64,000 bases of DNA from NCBI GenBank assembly GCA_002840755.1, contig PHBZ01000018.1:1-64000 (forward strand), written 5' to 3'. The position numbers were made by a program, and so were the translations under genes. The notes beneath the pieces were generated by a model. That model saw only the letters and a list, made by a program, of their open reading frames with translations, was not told where the DNA came from and ran no database searches. The stretch comes from Chloroflexi bacterium HGW-Chloroflexi-10. GTDB lineage: Bacteria > Chloroflexota > Anaerolineae > Anaerolineales > Anaerolineaceae. Shown here one piece after another: positions 17,733 through 27,359 of this stretch (positions within the stretch are counted from its first letter, which is position 1; each line of letters starts with the position of its first letter).

Positions 17733-18621
17733 TTCCTACAATCTTTTCTCTGGAAAATAAAGCGTGTATGAGCGCGAAAACTAATTTAATGACCATGGCA
17801 AAATACATAAACCAATTTATCAAGAAAAGATATTCTTTTGCAATATTTTTTTTGTAGTAGAGATAATACGAACGGTGCCAGGCCAAGATCGCGCGAAACG
17901 GTTGATTACGCGATCCCCCCATACCCCCGTAGTGAAATATTCGCGCAAATGGCAGATAGGCTACTACCCAACCGGCTTGATTCGCTCGAAAACAGAAATC
18001 AGCATCTTCTTGGTAAGCAAAAAATCGCTCATCCAGGAATCCGATTTGCTCGAATACCTTTTTACGAACAAACATACAGGACCCCGAAACAGCCTCAACC
18101 CAGGCAATATCGTCTTCAGGAAGATATGGCATCAAATATCGACCAAAAAACTTGTTCTTTGGAAGAAGTCTATCTAGACCCAAGAAATAGGTAAACACAT
18201 CCCAAGGGCGTGCAAAACTCCTTCTACATTGCCTCTGAAGACTACCGTCCCGGTTTAACACTTTTGGAGTGCCAATACCTACTTGTTGATTTTTTTCCAT
18301 CCATTGAAAAAGCTGGTTAAAAGTATTCGGCAGAACTTCCACATCCGGGTTAAGCTGTACCAAATATTTACCCTGAGCTAATTTTAAGCCCATGTTCATG
18401 GCGCGCGTGTATCCCTCATTGTTCTGATTGATAATCAGATTTACCTGTGGGAAGTCATTTTGCAATAACTCGATGGTTCCATCACTTGATCTATTATCAA
18501 TAACAAAGATTTCATACTTCATAGGCTCTTCAAATGAATCTATCAAGGTAGTAAGTGTTTGATTGAGCAATTCTTTCGTATTATAAGAAACGATAACAAA
18601 AGATATATCCATACTACTCAT
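17713..18621 (-). CDS. Family 2 glycosyltransferase (rhamnosyltransferase-like)
   Basis: 302 residues, GT-A fold. It has FVIVSYNTKELL and VIDNRSSDGT (nucleotide-sugar site), LNPDVEV (DxD-equivalent), and FAYQEDADFCFRA (catalytic base region), with a hydrophobic segment near residues 262-285 that may anchor it to the membrane. WbbL-type rhamnosyltransferases share this layout. Its start overlaps the upstream GT4 gene by eight bases. It is the last gene of the minus-strand polysaccharide operon, which also makes dTDP-rhamnose, so rhamnose is a reasonable guess for the donor. Confidence 0.9.
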   Translation of the reverse strand: MSSMDISFVIVSYNTKELLNQTLTTLIDSFEEPMKYEIFVIDNRSSDGTIELLQNDFPQVNLIINQNNEGYTRAMNMGLKLAQGKYLVQLNPDVEVLPNTFNQLFQWMEKNQQVGIGTPKVLNRDGSLQRQCRRSFARPWDVFTYFLGLDRLLPKNKFFGRYLMPYLPEDDIAWVEAVSGSCMFVRKKVFEQIGFLDERFFAYQEDADFCFRANQAGWVVAYLPFARIFHYGGMGGSRNQPFRAILAWHRSYYLYYKKNIAKEYLFLINWFMYFAMVIKLVFALIHALFSREKIVGTKKPGV

Positions 18622-19750
18622 CCAATAATTCAGAATAAATTTTCATAGTTTTTGTAGCCGTATTTGTCCAAGTATATTGCTTGGCCTGCAATATTGCTTT
18701 CTCAGACATTTCTTTTCGAAACTCGTCATGTATCAGCAAATGATGAATTGCTGAAGTCAAATCATCTTGATTATCCGGCTCAATCAACACCCCCGCATCA
18801 CCAACAAATTCCGGCATCGAAGATATGTTTGATGTAATAACTGGCGTTCCACTAGCCATTGCTTCAAGAACAGGTAAACCAAAACCTTCATAAATAGAAG
18901 GATAAATAAATAACGTTGCTAGATTATAAATATATGGCATATCAATCTGCTCTATATAACCGGGAAAATGGACAAATTCTGACAATTTAAGATTTTTAAC
19001 CAAATTTAAAATGGCTTCAGACTCCCACCCCCACCTGCCGGCAATGACAAGATGTGTTTCATCATTGTTCTCTTTACGGAAAGCAGCAAATGAGCGGATT
19101 AATAGACCAACGTTTTTTCGTGGTTCTATCAATCCGACAAATAAAATAAATTTCTCTGGTAATTGATATTTTTGGCGGACACTTGATAACTGATGGTCTG
19201 TTCCAATTTTGTGAAATGAGGGATCGACAGCTAAAGGGACAGTTACAATTTTTAGTGGATCACCCTTTAGAATTCGAAGCAGATCTTTTTTCGTGCTATC
19301 TGAAATCGCAATAATTTTATCGGCATACTTACTGCTATACCGTATAAAAAATCGGAAATAAATTTTTTTAATCCATAAATGTTTTTTCGGAAACAGGAAA
19401 AAGGTCATGTCATGTATTGTTGATATTGTTTTGCATGAGGCAATTATCGGAATACTATAATGCAAGCCGTGAAACAAATCAATATTGTATTTTTTGATAA
19501 GGTAAGGGTAATAAAATTGCTCAGCAAAAATACGTAAACCTCGCCCCAAATCCTTTGTAAATAAAAATCTGTTTCTGTATTCATCGGGTAAGGAAAATAA
19601 ATCAAAATCATCTGGGTGAGCCAAAATAAATATTTCGTGTTCAGATGAGATTTTTAGAATTTCGGGTATTATTTTACAAATATATTTCCCTGCACCAACA
19701 GGTTTTTTGGGTAAAGCCGTGGCATCGAGGAGAATCCGCTTTCTGATCAT
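18614..19750 (-). CDS. Family 4 glycosyltransferase
   Basis: 378 residues, GT-B fold. The N-domain has DATALPKKPVGAGKYI. The C-domain has FVGLIEPRKNVGLLI and YPSIYEGFGLPVLEAMASGTPVI, the E(x7)E nucleotide-sugar signature of GT4 retaining enzymes. Acceptor and sugar are unknown. It overlaps the next gene by eight bases and starts one base after the previous stop, so expression is coupled. Confidence 0.92.
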   Translation of the reverse strand: MIRKRILLDATALPKKPVGAGKYICKIIPEILKISSEHEIFILAHPDDFDLFSLPDEYRNRFLFTKDLGRGLRIFAEQFYYPYLIKKYNIDLFHGLHYSIPIIASCKTISTIHDMTFFLFPKKHLWIKKIYFRFFIRYSSKYADKIIAISDSTKKDLLRILKGDPLKIVTVPLAVDPSFHKIGTDHQLSSVRQKYQLPEKFILFVGLIEPRKNVGLLIRSFAAFRKENNDETHLVIAGRWGWESEAILNLVKNLKLSEFVHFPGYIEQIDMPYIYNLATLFIYPSIYEGFGLPVLEAMASGTPVITSNISSMPEFVGDAGVLIEPDNQDDLTSAIHHLLIHDEFRKEMSEKAILQAKQYTWTNTATKTMKIYSELLDE

Positions 19751-19751
19751 T

Positions 19752-21086
19752 TCAAGGTTTCCTTGATCTTGTTTTTTTTGTCCGAATAAAATTATTCATC
19801 TCTTGCAAACGTAAAATAATCCAGGAGAAATCAATTGAATTTAATACCAATTTGTTTGGCAATATCTTACTGGACCATGTCCTATCCGCAGCGAAATCCC
19901 CAGAACGACAATAATTAATCAAAGGCTGTAAATTGTTTTTCCAAATTAATCTAGCCGAAATGCACTCCAGTCCATCCTTGAATTCCGATTTCTCCTTATA
20001 CAACATAGTGACTAATGTCGTTTCCAATCCCTTAATATCATAAGCATCCACAACCATACCACCGCCGTCTGTTTTTATCCAATCAGCAAGCATATCGCCA
20101 GCATTGATAAGAACCGGTAAACCGGCAGAAAAATAATCAATCACTCGTGTTCGGATGGAAAACCTGGTTTCAATATGGGGATCATACAAAGTAACCCCAA
20201 TATGAGCTTCGGCTAATAATCGTTTGCGATCTTCATAATCTAACCAATCAAATAAAAAAATGGATGAATTCAATTCACCAGACTTTTTAATCTCGTTCTG
20301 TAATTCGACCGATTTTTTATGTAAAGGAACACTTGGATTGGGATGGTTTAATCCCAAAAAAACCAACCGTGCTTGTGGTTGCTGGCGGAGAACTGCTTTC
20401 CAGACTTTGATTAAAGGTAAAGGGTCCAACCAATCCCAAACTCCACCACCCCATAAAATAATTTTTGAACCAATTGGAAAACTCGTATGCCGACCTATCA
20501 AATAATTCTCAGTAGCAATCGATGTTGGTTCTATGCCAACAGGCATTATATCGATTAAGCCATAGAATGTCGGATCAGAAATAAATTGCAGAGGATTGAT
20601 CCTGCCATTGGCTGCTAGAACCCCCAACCAAAAATCACGTTGTCGTTCATTGCCACAAAGATAGAAATCACCCCAACGCATTAATTGATTTGTGATACTA
20701 ACAGATCTCAAATGAATAATCGACCGTAACTCCTCAGACAAATCCTGGTTATAAAACAAATTTTCCAATAAAAATGGATCATACAAGTCCAGGACTAATC
20801 TGGCATGACAATTACGTAAATATTTAATTTTTTCAATTAGATAGCCGGATGCGATGACAATATCAGTTTCCCGGATAACATTTTTTATCCTTAGGTCCTG
20901 GGAATGTTGGTATTGAAATATTTCAAGTGAATCAATTTGGGGAAAATCCGGATTTGGCACAGCCAATTTCACACAAAAACCAGCATCAGCCAAACCTTTG
21001 GCAATGGCAAGATAACGAAGCCCTGCTCCGCCAAGATGTGATCCAATTGTATCAATACTGAGTACTAGAATATTTTTAGTTTTCAT
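19752..21086 (-). CDS. GT-B glycosyltransferase (GT4-like)
   Basis: 444 residues. A glycine-rich N-terminal loop is seen in GSHLGGAGLRYLAIAKGLADAG. A C-terminal domain has IILWGGGVWDWLDPLPLI, FLFDWLDYEDRKRLL and RVIDYFSAGLPVLI, the position of the GT4 donor-site helix. The E(x7)E motif is degenerate, so the exact class is uncertain. Its start overlaps the upstream GT2 gene by 11 bases. Its role in sugar-chain assembly is inferred from location. Confidence 0.82.
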   Translation of the reverse strand: MKTKNILVLSIDTIGSHLGGAGLRYLAIAKGLADAGFCVKLAVPNPDFPQIDSLEIFQYQHSQDLRIKNVIRETDIVIASGYLIEKIKYLRNCHARLVLDLYDPFLLENLFYNQDLSEELRSIIHLRSVSITNQLMRWGDFYLCGNERQRDFWLGVLAANGRINPLQFISDPTFYGLIDIMPVGIEPTSIATENYLIGRHTSFPIGSKIILWGGGVWDWLDPLPLIKVWKAVLRQQPQARLVFLGLNHPNPSVPLHKKSVELQNEIKKSGELNSSIFLFDWLDYEDRKRLLAEAHIGVTLYDPHIETRFSIRTRVIDYFSAGLPVLINAGDMLADWIKTDGGGMVVDAYDIKGLETTLVTMLYKEKSEFKDGLECISARLIWKNNLQPLINYCRSGDFAADRTWSSKILPNKLVLNSIDFSWIILRLQEMNNFIRTKKTRSRKP

Positions 21087-22332
21087 CTTGTGTACACATA
21101 GGCAAATATTCTAAAATTAAGGTAGTCCATGTTATTAACGGTAATCCTTTATGAATTTTTGCTTTGAACCGTTTATGCACAACAACATTCTGAATAGGAA
21201 CAAGAATAAATGGATTCTTCCTGGCATGATCCGAACTACAAGATAACTTTTTACTCCCTTTAAAACAAGCCCACCCATTAAAAATAGCCTGGATAGAGGA
21301 AAAATTCCTATTAGCCAAAAAATAAACTATTTTGATCATATCATATAAAAAATAACTGGACAAAAATAAAACTCGAAGTAAACCAGAAGAATGCTTGGAA
21401 ACAAATCTTAATCTCCCAAAGGTTGATTTTCGAATTTTCTCATTCGCCAAATAAGAATGGGAGGTTTGATGCCCACCGTAAGCATGATAAACTACCACGC
21501 TTGGTTCAATAAGGATCGAATACCCCTTTTGTCGTGCGCGGAAACACCAATCACTATCTTCGTAGTATAAAGGATAAATTTCATCCAACGGTCCAACCGA
21601 AAGAAATTTATCGCGCGGGATCATGACTGCGGCAAAACAAGCAGAGGGGATTTCCCGTATTGAATCAAATTGACCCAGGTCAAGGTGACCCAATCCCAGA
21701 TCATACCCATGTCGAAAAAGGGTTACAGTATTCCCCACTCCATTTAAAAATCCAGGCGTATTCATCAACTTTAATTTTGGAACAACTAGCGCAGCATGCG
21801 GATTTTGTTCCAATGTAACAAGCAATTTATCTAAATCATTTAAAGTAAAGGAAACATCTGGATTAAGGACAAAAAAATATTGGCCTTTTGCCAACTCACA
21901 ACCTTTGTTAATTGCACTAGCTAAAGAAATAGTCTCTGAAAGTGGATGAATGAGGATATCAAGTTTCCAACTCAACATTTTTTCTACAGAATGGTCATTT
22001 GAGCCATTATCAATAACAATTACTTCACAAAAAGCTGAAAGTGCGCTCTTTATAATTCTTTCCAAATTCGGTAACCATTTCGAACTATTGTAAGTTACCA
22101 AAATTATTGAAATAGTTTTACTATAAGTACGGGATAGTCCTTCGCCTTTATCAAAAAACGAGGAGTTAAGCTTACTCCAAAACAGTTTGAGATTTTTTTC
22201 TACTATTTCTTGGGAATTAATTTTTTTTTGAAGGTCTTGAATCCAAATGAGTGTCCTACGATCAAGAAAAATCTCTCCACCAGATGGAAGGGTATACAAT
22301 GAATACTGATGAAAAAAAAACCTAAAATCCAT
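21076..22332 (-). CDS. Family 2 glycosyltransferase with N-terminal extension
   Basis: 418 residues. The GT-A domain starts only at about residue 72 (ISIILVTYNSSKWL), with VIDNGSNDHS, VLNPDVSF and YYEDSDWCFRARQKG following. The first 70 residues are an unassigned extension, and about 100 residues after the domain include a hydrophobic stretch near 312-335. It sits between rmlD and two GT4 genes. Sugar and acceptor are unknown. Confidence 0.88.
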   Translation of the reverse strand: MDFRFFFHQYSLYTLPSGGEIFLDRRTLIWIQDLQKKINSQEIVEKNLKLFWSKLNSSFFDKGEGLSRTYSKTISIILVTYNSSKWLPNLERIIKSALSAFCEVIVIDNGSNDHSVEKMLSWKLDILIHPLSETISLASAINKGCELAKGQYFFVLNPDVSFTLNDLDKLLVTLEQNPHAALVVPKLKLMNTPGFLNGVGNTVTLFRHGYDLGLGHLDLGQFDSIREIPSACFAAVMIPRDKFLSVGPLDEIYPLYYEDSDWCFRARQKGYSILIEPSVVVYHAYGGHQTSHSYLANEKIRKSTFGRLRFVSKHSSGLLRVLFLSSYFLYDMIKIVYFLANRNFSSIQAIFNGWACFKGSKKLSCSSDHARKNPFILVPIQNVVVHKRFKAKIHKGLPLITWTTLILEYLPMCTQDEN

Positions 22333-22333
22333 A

Positions 22334-23224
22334 TCAAGAAATTAATGAAAGTTGTAATGATTCGTGCCAGGCAGGTATCTGGATACCAAAATCTTTTTCG
22401 AACTTATCACAATTTAGGGCTGAATGGGCAGGTCGTGCAGCCGGCGAGGGAAAATCAACAGTCATGGCTGTTAGAATTCTGGTTTGGCGCAAGGGATCAC
22501 TCTCAGGAAGAAAATCTATTATCGCTTTCGTGAATTCAAACCGTGAAACAGCTCCTTTACCACCCAAATGATAAAGTCCGTGGTGTTGTTCAAAGAATCC
22601 AGTTATGAACTCTTGACCTTTTGGCATAATTGTCGAAGTAGTTAATACAGCTAACATTCTTGCCCATGTTGGATTACCAATCTGATCAACGACAATTCTT
22701 AATTCACGATTAGTTCTTGCCCAATCAAACACTTTCTCCAAAAAACCACCCTTACGTCGGCTATAAACCCAACTTGTCCTGAAAATTAAATGCATGCAAC
22801 CAGATTGGCTAATGTATTCTTCGCCTTCATATTTTGTTTTTCCATAAACATTTAAGGGATTGGGTTTGTCTATCTCAACATAATCTCCACCTTTTTGCCC
22901 ATCAAAAACATAATCTGTGGAAACATGAATAAGGCCAATCCCTCGTTTCTGACAGTTTTCTGCAATTTCTCCAGGTGTTGTCGCATTGACCATTCTGGCA
23001 TTCTTTTCATCAGACTCAGCGCGGTCAACCGCTGTATAGGCTGTTGCATTATAAATTAGGTCAGGTTTATCATTTTGAATCAATTTAACAATTTCATTTG
23101 GTTTGGTCAAATCTATTTGAGGGTAATCATAAGCAAAAACATCTCCAAGGCAAAACAACTGACGGTGGACTTCCCATCCCAATTGACCACCACTGCCTAA
23201 AAGTAAAATTCGCATGCGTTTCAT
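22334..23224 (-). CDS. rmlD: dTDP-4-dehydrorhamnose reductase
   Basis: 296 residues, extended [13 protein letters not shown] is the NAD(P)-binding loop; STDYVFDG and YGKTKYEGE carry the catalytic Thr and Tyr-x3-Lys. It makes the last step to dTDP-L-rhamnose. Its ATG overlaps the rmlA stop as ATGA. It closes a complete rmlCBAD set, in that transcription order. Confidence 0.94.
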   Translation of the reverse strand: MKRMRILLLGSGGQLGWEVHRQLFCLGDVFAYDYPQIDLTKPNEIVKLIQNDKPDLIYNATAYTAVDRAESDEKNARMVNATTPGEIAENCQKRGIGLIHVSTDYVFDGQKGGDYVEIDKPNPLNVYGKTKYEGEEYISQSGCMHLIFRTSWVYSRRKGGFLEKVFDWARTNRELRIVVDQIGNPTWARMLAVLTTSTIMPKGQEFITGFFEQHHGLYHLGGKGAVSRFEFTKAIIDFLPESDPLRQTRILTAMTVDFPSPAARPAHSALNCDKFEKDFGIQIPAWHESLQLSLIS

Positions 23225-24093
23225 AATTCATTACCAATTAAATCCAGCAAGTATTGGCCATAACCGTTACCTTCATACTTCCTGGCTTGTTCCTGGAGTT
23301 GAGTTGCTGAGATAAACCCCATTCTATATGCAATTTCTTCAGGACACGAGATCATTAAACCTTGCCGTTCCTGTACTGTTTGAACAAAAGTAGATGCTTG
23401 CAATAAAGATTCATGCTTACCAGCGTCCAACCATGCAACACCGCGTCCCAAAACTTCGACAAATAATTCTTTTTGTTCCATATATATTCGGTTAATATCA
23501 GTGATTTCGATCTCTCCACGCGGAGAAGGTTTTAAATTTTCTGCAAATTCAACAACTCGTTTATCATAAAAATAGATACCGGGAACAGCAAAATTTGATT
23601 TTGGTTTTAATGGTTTCTCTTCAATATCGATAGCTTTTCCACTCACGTCGAAAGAGACAACCCCATACCGCTCCGGATCTTTCACCGGATAAGCAAAGAT
23701 AGTTGCCCCCTCCTCACGCCTGGCGGCAGCTTGAATAGTTTTTCCCAGACCACGACCATAAAAAATATTATCACCTAAAATCAATGCTGTCTTTTCGCCC
23801 TTAATAAATTCTTTCCCCACCAAAAAAGCATCCGCTAAACCACGTGGGGTTGCTTGTTGTGCATAAGTAAAGGTCAAGCCCCATTGTGCACCTGTACCCA
23901 ATAAACGTTGAAATTGAGGTAAGTCATCTGGGGTACTAATAATTAGAATCTCTCTAATTCCGGCAAGCATCAACATTGAAAGTGGATAATAAATCATTGG
24001 TTTATCGTATACCGGTAACATCTGCTTGCTTACTGCCAGAGTCAACGGGTACAACCGTGTACCTTTACCGCCAGCTAAAATTATACCTTTCAT
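23221..24093 (-). CDS. rmlA: Glucose-1-phosphate thymidylyltransferase
   Basis: 290 residues. [11 protein letters not shown] is the nucleotide-binding signature, with [24 protein letters not shown] and EEKPLKPKS also matching RmlA. It makes dTDP-glucose from dTTP and glucose-1-phosphate, the first step to dTDP-rhamnose. It lies nine bases after rmlB. Confidence 0.95.
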   Translation of the reverse strand: MKGIILAGGKGTRLYPLTLAVSKQMLPVYDKPMIYYPLSMLMLAGIREILIISTPDDLPQFQRLLGTGAQWGLTFTYAQQATPRGLADAFLVGKEFIKGEKTALILGDNIFYGRGLGKTIQAAARREEGATIFAYPVKDPERYGVVSFDVSGKAIDIEEKPLKPKSNFAVPGIYFYDKRVVEFAENLKPSPRGEIEITDINRIYMEQKELFVEVLGRGVAWLDAGKHESLLQASTFVQTVQERQGLMISCPEEIAYRMGFISATQLQEQARKYEGNGYGQYLLDLIGNEL

Positions 24094-24102
24094 AACTCAC
24101 CC

Positions 24103-25167
24103 TTATCGCTTTGAATAATTAATGGATATCCAATCCTGAAAAGAATCCGTTCCAGTGACTGAATTAAGCCAATTTGAATTGCTTAGGTACCATTCTACTG
24201 TTTTTATCAGACCTTGTTCCAGTTCGTGTGTAGGAATCCATCCTAATTCTCGGCGAATTTTCGAAATATCGATATCATAACGAAAATCATGTCCTGGTCT
24301 GTCTTGAACAAAATGGATCAATTTTTCATGAGGTATATAAGGAGAAGATGGTAACTTTTCGTCCAGAATTTTGCAAATCATTTTTACGATATCAATATTG
24401 GGTGGCTGGTTATTTCCACCAACATTATATGTTTCACCAATAACACCGGAAGTTAAAATCATATAGATTGCCTGGCAATGATCCTCCACGTATAACCAAT
24501 CCCGAATTTGCTGACCATCACCATATACCGGTAAATGCAATCCTTTGACTGCATTCAGGATCATCAGCGGTATTAATTTTTCAGGAAATTGGTATGGTCC
24601 ATAATTATTTGAACAATTAGAAATCGTTACAGGCATTTTAAACGTATGAAAATAGGACCGTACCAAATGATCACTGGATGCCTTGGATGCAGCATACGGG
24701 GAATTTGGCGCGTAAGGTGTCTTTTCATGAAAAGCGGCATCGCCATGGTTTAACATGCCAAAAACTTCATCGGTAGAAACGTGATGAAATCGTTTGGGCA
24801 TATTCGCTAAATTCTTTGCCCAATATTGTCGGGCTGTTTCAAGCAAATTATATGTACCTAAAATGTTTGTTTGGACAAATTGACCTGGATCCTGTATCGA
24901 ACGATCTACATGTGATTCGGCTGCAAAATGCACGACAGTATCAATCTGTTTCTCGAAAAATAATTTTTCGAGAAAATTACGGTCATTAATATCACCACGA
25001 ACAAATTCATATCTGCCAGTATCCAATCCCTCAAGGCTCTCCAAATGGCCGGCGTAAGTCAGAATATCCAGATTATAAACTTTTACATCATTATTAATTT
25101 TTAACAAATAACGAATGAAATTTGATCCAATAAAACCAGCACCACCAGTTACAACTATATTTTTCAT
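24103..25167 (-). CDS. rmlB: dTDP-glucose 4,6-dehydratase
   Basis: 354 residues, extended SDR. GGAGFIGSNFIRY is the NAD-binding loop; HVSTDEVFG supplies the catalytic Thr-Asp-Glu and YAASKASSDHLVR the Tyr-x3-Lys. It converts dTDP-glucose to the 4-keto-6-deoxy sugar. It starts four bases after rmlC. Confidence 0.95.
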   Translation of the reverse strand: MKNIVVTGGAGFIGSNFIRYLLKINNDVKVYNLDILTYAGHLESLEGLDTGRYEFVRGDINDRNFLEKLFFEKQIDTVVHFAAESHVDRSIQDPGQFVQTNILGTYNLLETARQYWAKNLANMPKRFHHVSTDEVFGMLNHGDAAFHEKTPYAPNSPYAASKASSDHLVRSYFHTFKMPVTISNCSNNYGPYQFPEKLIPLMILNAVKGLHLPVYGDGQQIRDWLYVEDHCQAIYMILTSGVIGETYNVGGNNQPPNIDIVKMICKILDEKLPSSPYIPHEKLIHFVQDRPGHDFRYDIDISKIRRELGWIPTHELEQGLIKTVEWYLSNSNWLNSVTGTDSFQDWISINYSKR

Positions 25168-25171
25168 ATCC

Positions 25172-25720
25172 TCACTCGAAAATTTCTATATCTGTGAAAG
25201 ATTTTCCAGTTAAATCTTTTTGGGACAAGATAGGACATTTGCCTTCTAGAATCGGCCAGCTTACATTCACTGTTGTATCGTTCCACAACAATGTCCTTTC
25301 ACTCATCGGATCGTAAATATCGGTAGTGCTATAAAGGATTTCTGCCCAATCACTTAGAACAATAAATCCATGGGCAAATCCGGCAGGAACCCATAATTGT
25401 TGTTTAGTTTCTTCATTCAGTTTTACCCCAACCCAGTGCCCGAAAGTAGAGGATTTTTTGCGTAAATCTACAGCCACATCAAAGATTTCCCCACGTACTA
25501 CCTTTACTAATTTCCCTTGCACATGTCTTGTCTGAAAATGCAAACCGCGCAGTGTTCCCTGAACCGATCCAGAGTGGTTCTGTTGAACAAAATTCAGGTC
25601 CAAGCCAAATTCTCTGAATTTATCTTGATGGTAAGTCTCTATGAAAAAACCTCGATGGTCACCAAATATTGTTGGCGAGATCAGAATGACATCCGGGATA
25701 TCTAATTTCTCAAAGATCAT
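25172..25720 (-). CDS. rmlC: dTDP-4-dehydrorhamnose 3,5-epimerase
   Basis: 182 residues, cupin fold. GDHRGFFIETYHQDKF, GTLRGLHFQ (catalytic His), VVRGEIFDVAVDLRKKS and PAGFAHGF are the RmlC signatures, at full family length. It is the first rml gene read in this operon, 15 bases after the ABC ATPase gene. Confidence 0.95.
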   Translation of the reverse strand: MIFEKLDIPDVILISPTIFGDHRGFFIETYHQDKFREFGLDLNFVQQNHSGSVQGTLRGLHFQTRHVQGKLVKVVRGEIFDVAVDLRKKSSTFGHWVGVKLNEETKQQLWVPAGFAHGFIVLSDWAEILYSTTDIYDPMSERTLLWNDTTVNVSWPILEGKCPILSQKDLTGKSFTDIEIFE

Positions 25721-25735
25721 TGCTCTATAGCTCCT

Positions 25736-26467
25736 TTAGGCTAGACCCCGATAATATTCAACTGCCTTATGGGGGTTACCAACAAATTTCAAATTCCCAT
25801 GATCAATCCATGCTACCTGATGACACATAGCCATAATAGTTTCCATACTATGAGTAACCAAAATAATCGTAGTGCCTTCATTTTGAAAACGATCAATTCT
25901 TTCAAAACATTTTTGTTGAAAAGCTTCATCACCTACCGCTAAAACTTCGTCAACAAGTAAGACATCCGGACGTGTTACTGTAGCAACAGCAAACCCCAAT
26001 CGAGCCCACATACCAGAAGAATAAGTGCGCATTGGAGCATCAATAAAATCAGGTATCCCGGAAAATTCTATAATGGATCCAAGTTTTTCATTCATTTCTT
26101 TATGACTATAACCAAGCAACGCCCCATTTAAAAATACATTCTCTCGCCCGGAGAGTTCAGGATGGAACCCAGCTCCAAGTTCGAGCAATGGAGAAACTTT
26201 CCCTAATACTTCAATTCTTCCGTGAGTCGGAGTAAGTACTCTGGCTATTAATTTCAACATCGTACTTTTTCCGGCGCCGTTATGCCCTATCAAACCAAAT
26301 ACCTCACCCGATTCTATTTTTAACGATATGTTATTTAGGGCAAAAAATTTTCGGTGACTGACTCTACCTTGAGCCAACCGAATAACATACTCTTTTAATG
26401 TGCCAATTCGCTCTGATGGAATGCGATATTCTACTGAAACTTTATCCAACAATATTTTATAAGTCAT
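25736..26467 (-). CDS. Polysaccharide-export ABC transporter ATPase (Wzt/TagH type)
   Basis: 243 residues. Walker A is GHNGAGKST, the signature is YSSGMWARLGF, and Walker B is VLLVDEVLAVGDE. The N-terminal RIPSERIGTLKEYVI segment is typical of polysaccharide or teichoic-acid exporters. There is no C-terminal carbohydrate-binding extension, so export probably does not need a modified chain end. It pairs with the permease six bases upstream. Confidence 0.93.
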   Translation of the reverse strand: MTYKILLDKVSVEYRIPSERIGTLKEYVIRLAQGRVSHRKFFALNNISLKIESGEVFGLIGHNGAGKSTMLKLIARVLTPTHGRIEVLGKVSPLLELGAGFHPELSGRENVFLNGALLGYSHKEMNEKLGSIIEFSGIPDFIDAPMRTYSSGMWARLGFAVATVTRPDVLLVDEVLAVGDEAFQQKCFERIDRFQNEGTTIILVTHSMETIMAMCHQVAWIDHGNLKFVGNPHKAVEYYRGLA

Positions 26468-26473
26468 ATTTTG

Positions 26474-27304
26474 TTATATCCGATATGCAAATTCATCAGA
26501 ACGATATGAAAAAAACACCCAACCCACAATAAAAAAGACAATTGCTATTGCTGCAGGAATCGCTAATTCCATCAATGTGGGTAAACGACCGTCATATAAA
26601 GGTATCCGAAATAACTTCACCAGACTATACATTGGATTTAAAGTAGAAATTATCCACTTTAAATTTACTGGTAATATTGATTCCGGATAAATGATAGGAG
26701 TTAAATACATCCAGGCAGTTATTCCAATCTGATACATTTCCGCAACATCCGGGAAATAAACCGCTACTGCTGAAAGAATTAAACCAAACCCCAGCGAGAA
26801 AAGCGCCAACAGTATAATCGGAACTGGCAAGAAAAATATTGTCCATCTCACTGCTACACCACTAATCAACATGACAATAATCATCGGGATGATTGTGAGA
26901 ACAATATTGACGAGGCCAGTGCCAATGGCGGAAATTGCAAACGAAGTACGTGGCATATAAATACGTTTGAGTAAACTACCACCCCAAATTAAATTTACCA
27001 TACTTGCATTAGATGTCTGAGAAAAGAAATTCCAGGCCATCAGTCCACTCAAAATGTACGCCGGGTATCCCTCTATGGATTGAAAAACCTGAGAAAAAGC
27101 AATACTTAACACAAGCATCGTGCCTAAGGGATTCAGCATTGTCCATGCTACCCCTAATACCGACCGCTTATAGCGTGTAACAATATCTCTCCGAAGTAAT
27201 TGTGAAATTAGATAACGGTATTTAAAGACTTGTTGAAATTCATCAAACCCTTTAAAAGATTTCTTTTTTGAATCATAGATATAATAATTTTTCTCTAGTG
27301 ACAA
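26474..27304 (-). CDS. Polysaccharide-export ABC transporter permease (Wzm/TagG type)
   Basis: 276 residues, six hydrophobic segments, ABC-2 family. The N-terminal RYRYLISQLLRRDIVTRYKRSVLGVAW region and the later MYLTPIIYPES are typical of Wzm/TagG. It forms the membrane channel for export of lipid-linked polysaccharide with the adjacent ATPase. Confidence 0.93.
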   Translation of the reverse strand: MSLEKNYYIYDSKKKSFKGFDEFQQVFKYRYLISQLLRRDIVTRYKRSVLGVAWTMLNPLGTMLVLSIAFSQVFQSIEGYPAYILSGLMAWNFFSQTSNASMVNLIWGGSLLKRIYMPRTSFAISAIGTGLVNIVLTIIPMIIVMLISGVAVRWTIFFLPVPIILLALFSLGFGLILSAVAVYFPDVAEMYQIGITAWMYLTPIIYPESILPVNLKWIISTLNPMYSLVKLFRIPLYDGRLPTLMELAIPAAIAIVFFIVGWVFFSYRSDEFAYRI

Positions 27305-27359
27305 AGTCCACCTACATTCATAAATTTATATGGGATTATATCAATAAATATTAATTTAT

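Noticed and set aside
17838-18194. Plus-strand open frames opposite the terminal GT2 gene
   Set aside because: Opposite a well-supported glycosyltransferase, without ribosome-binding site or motif.
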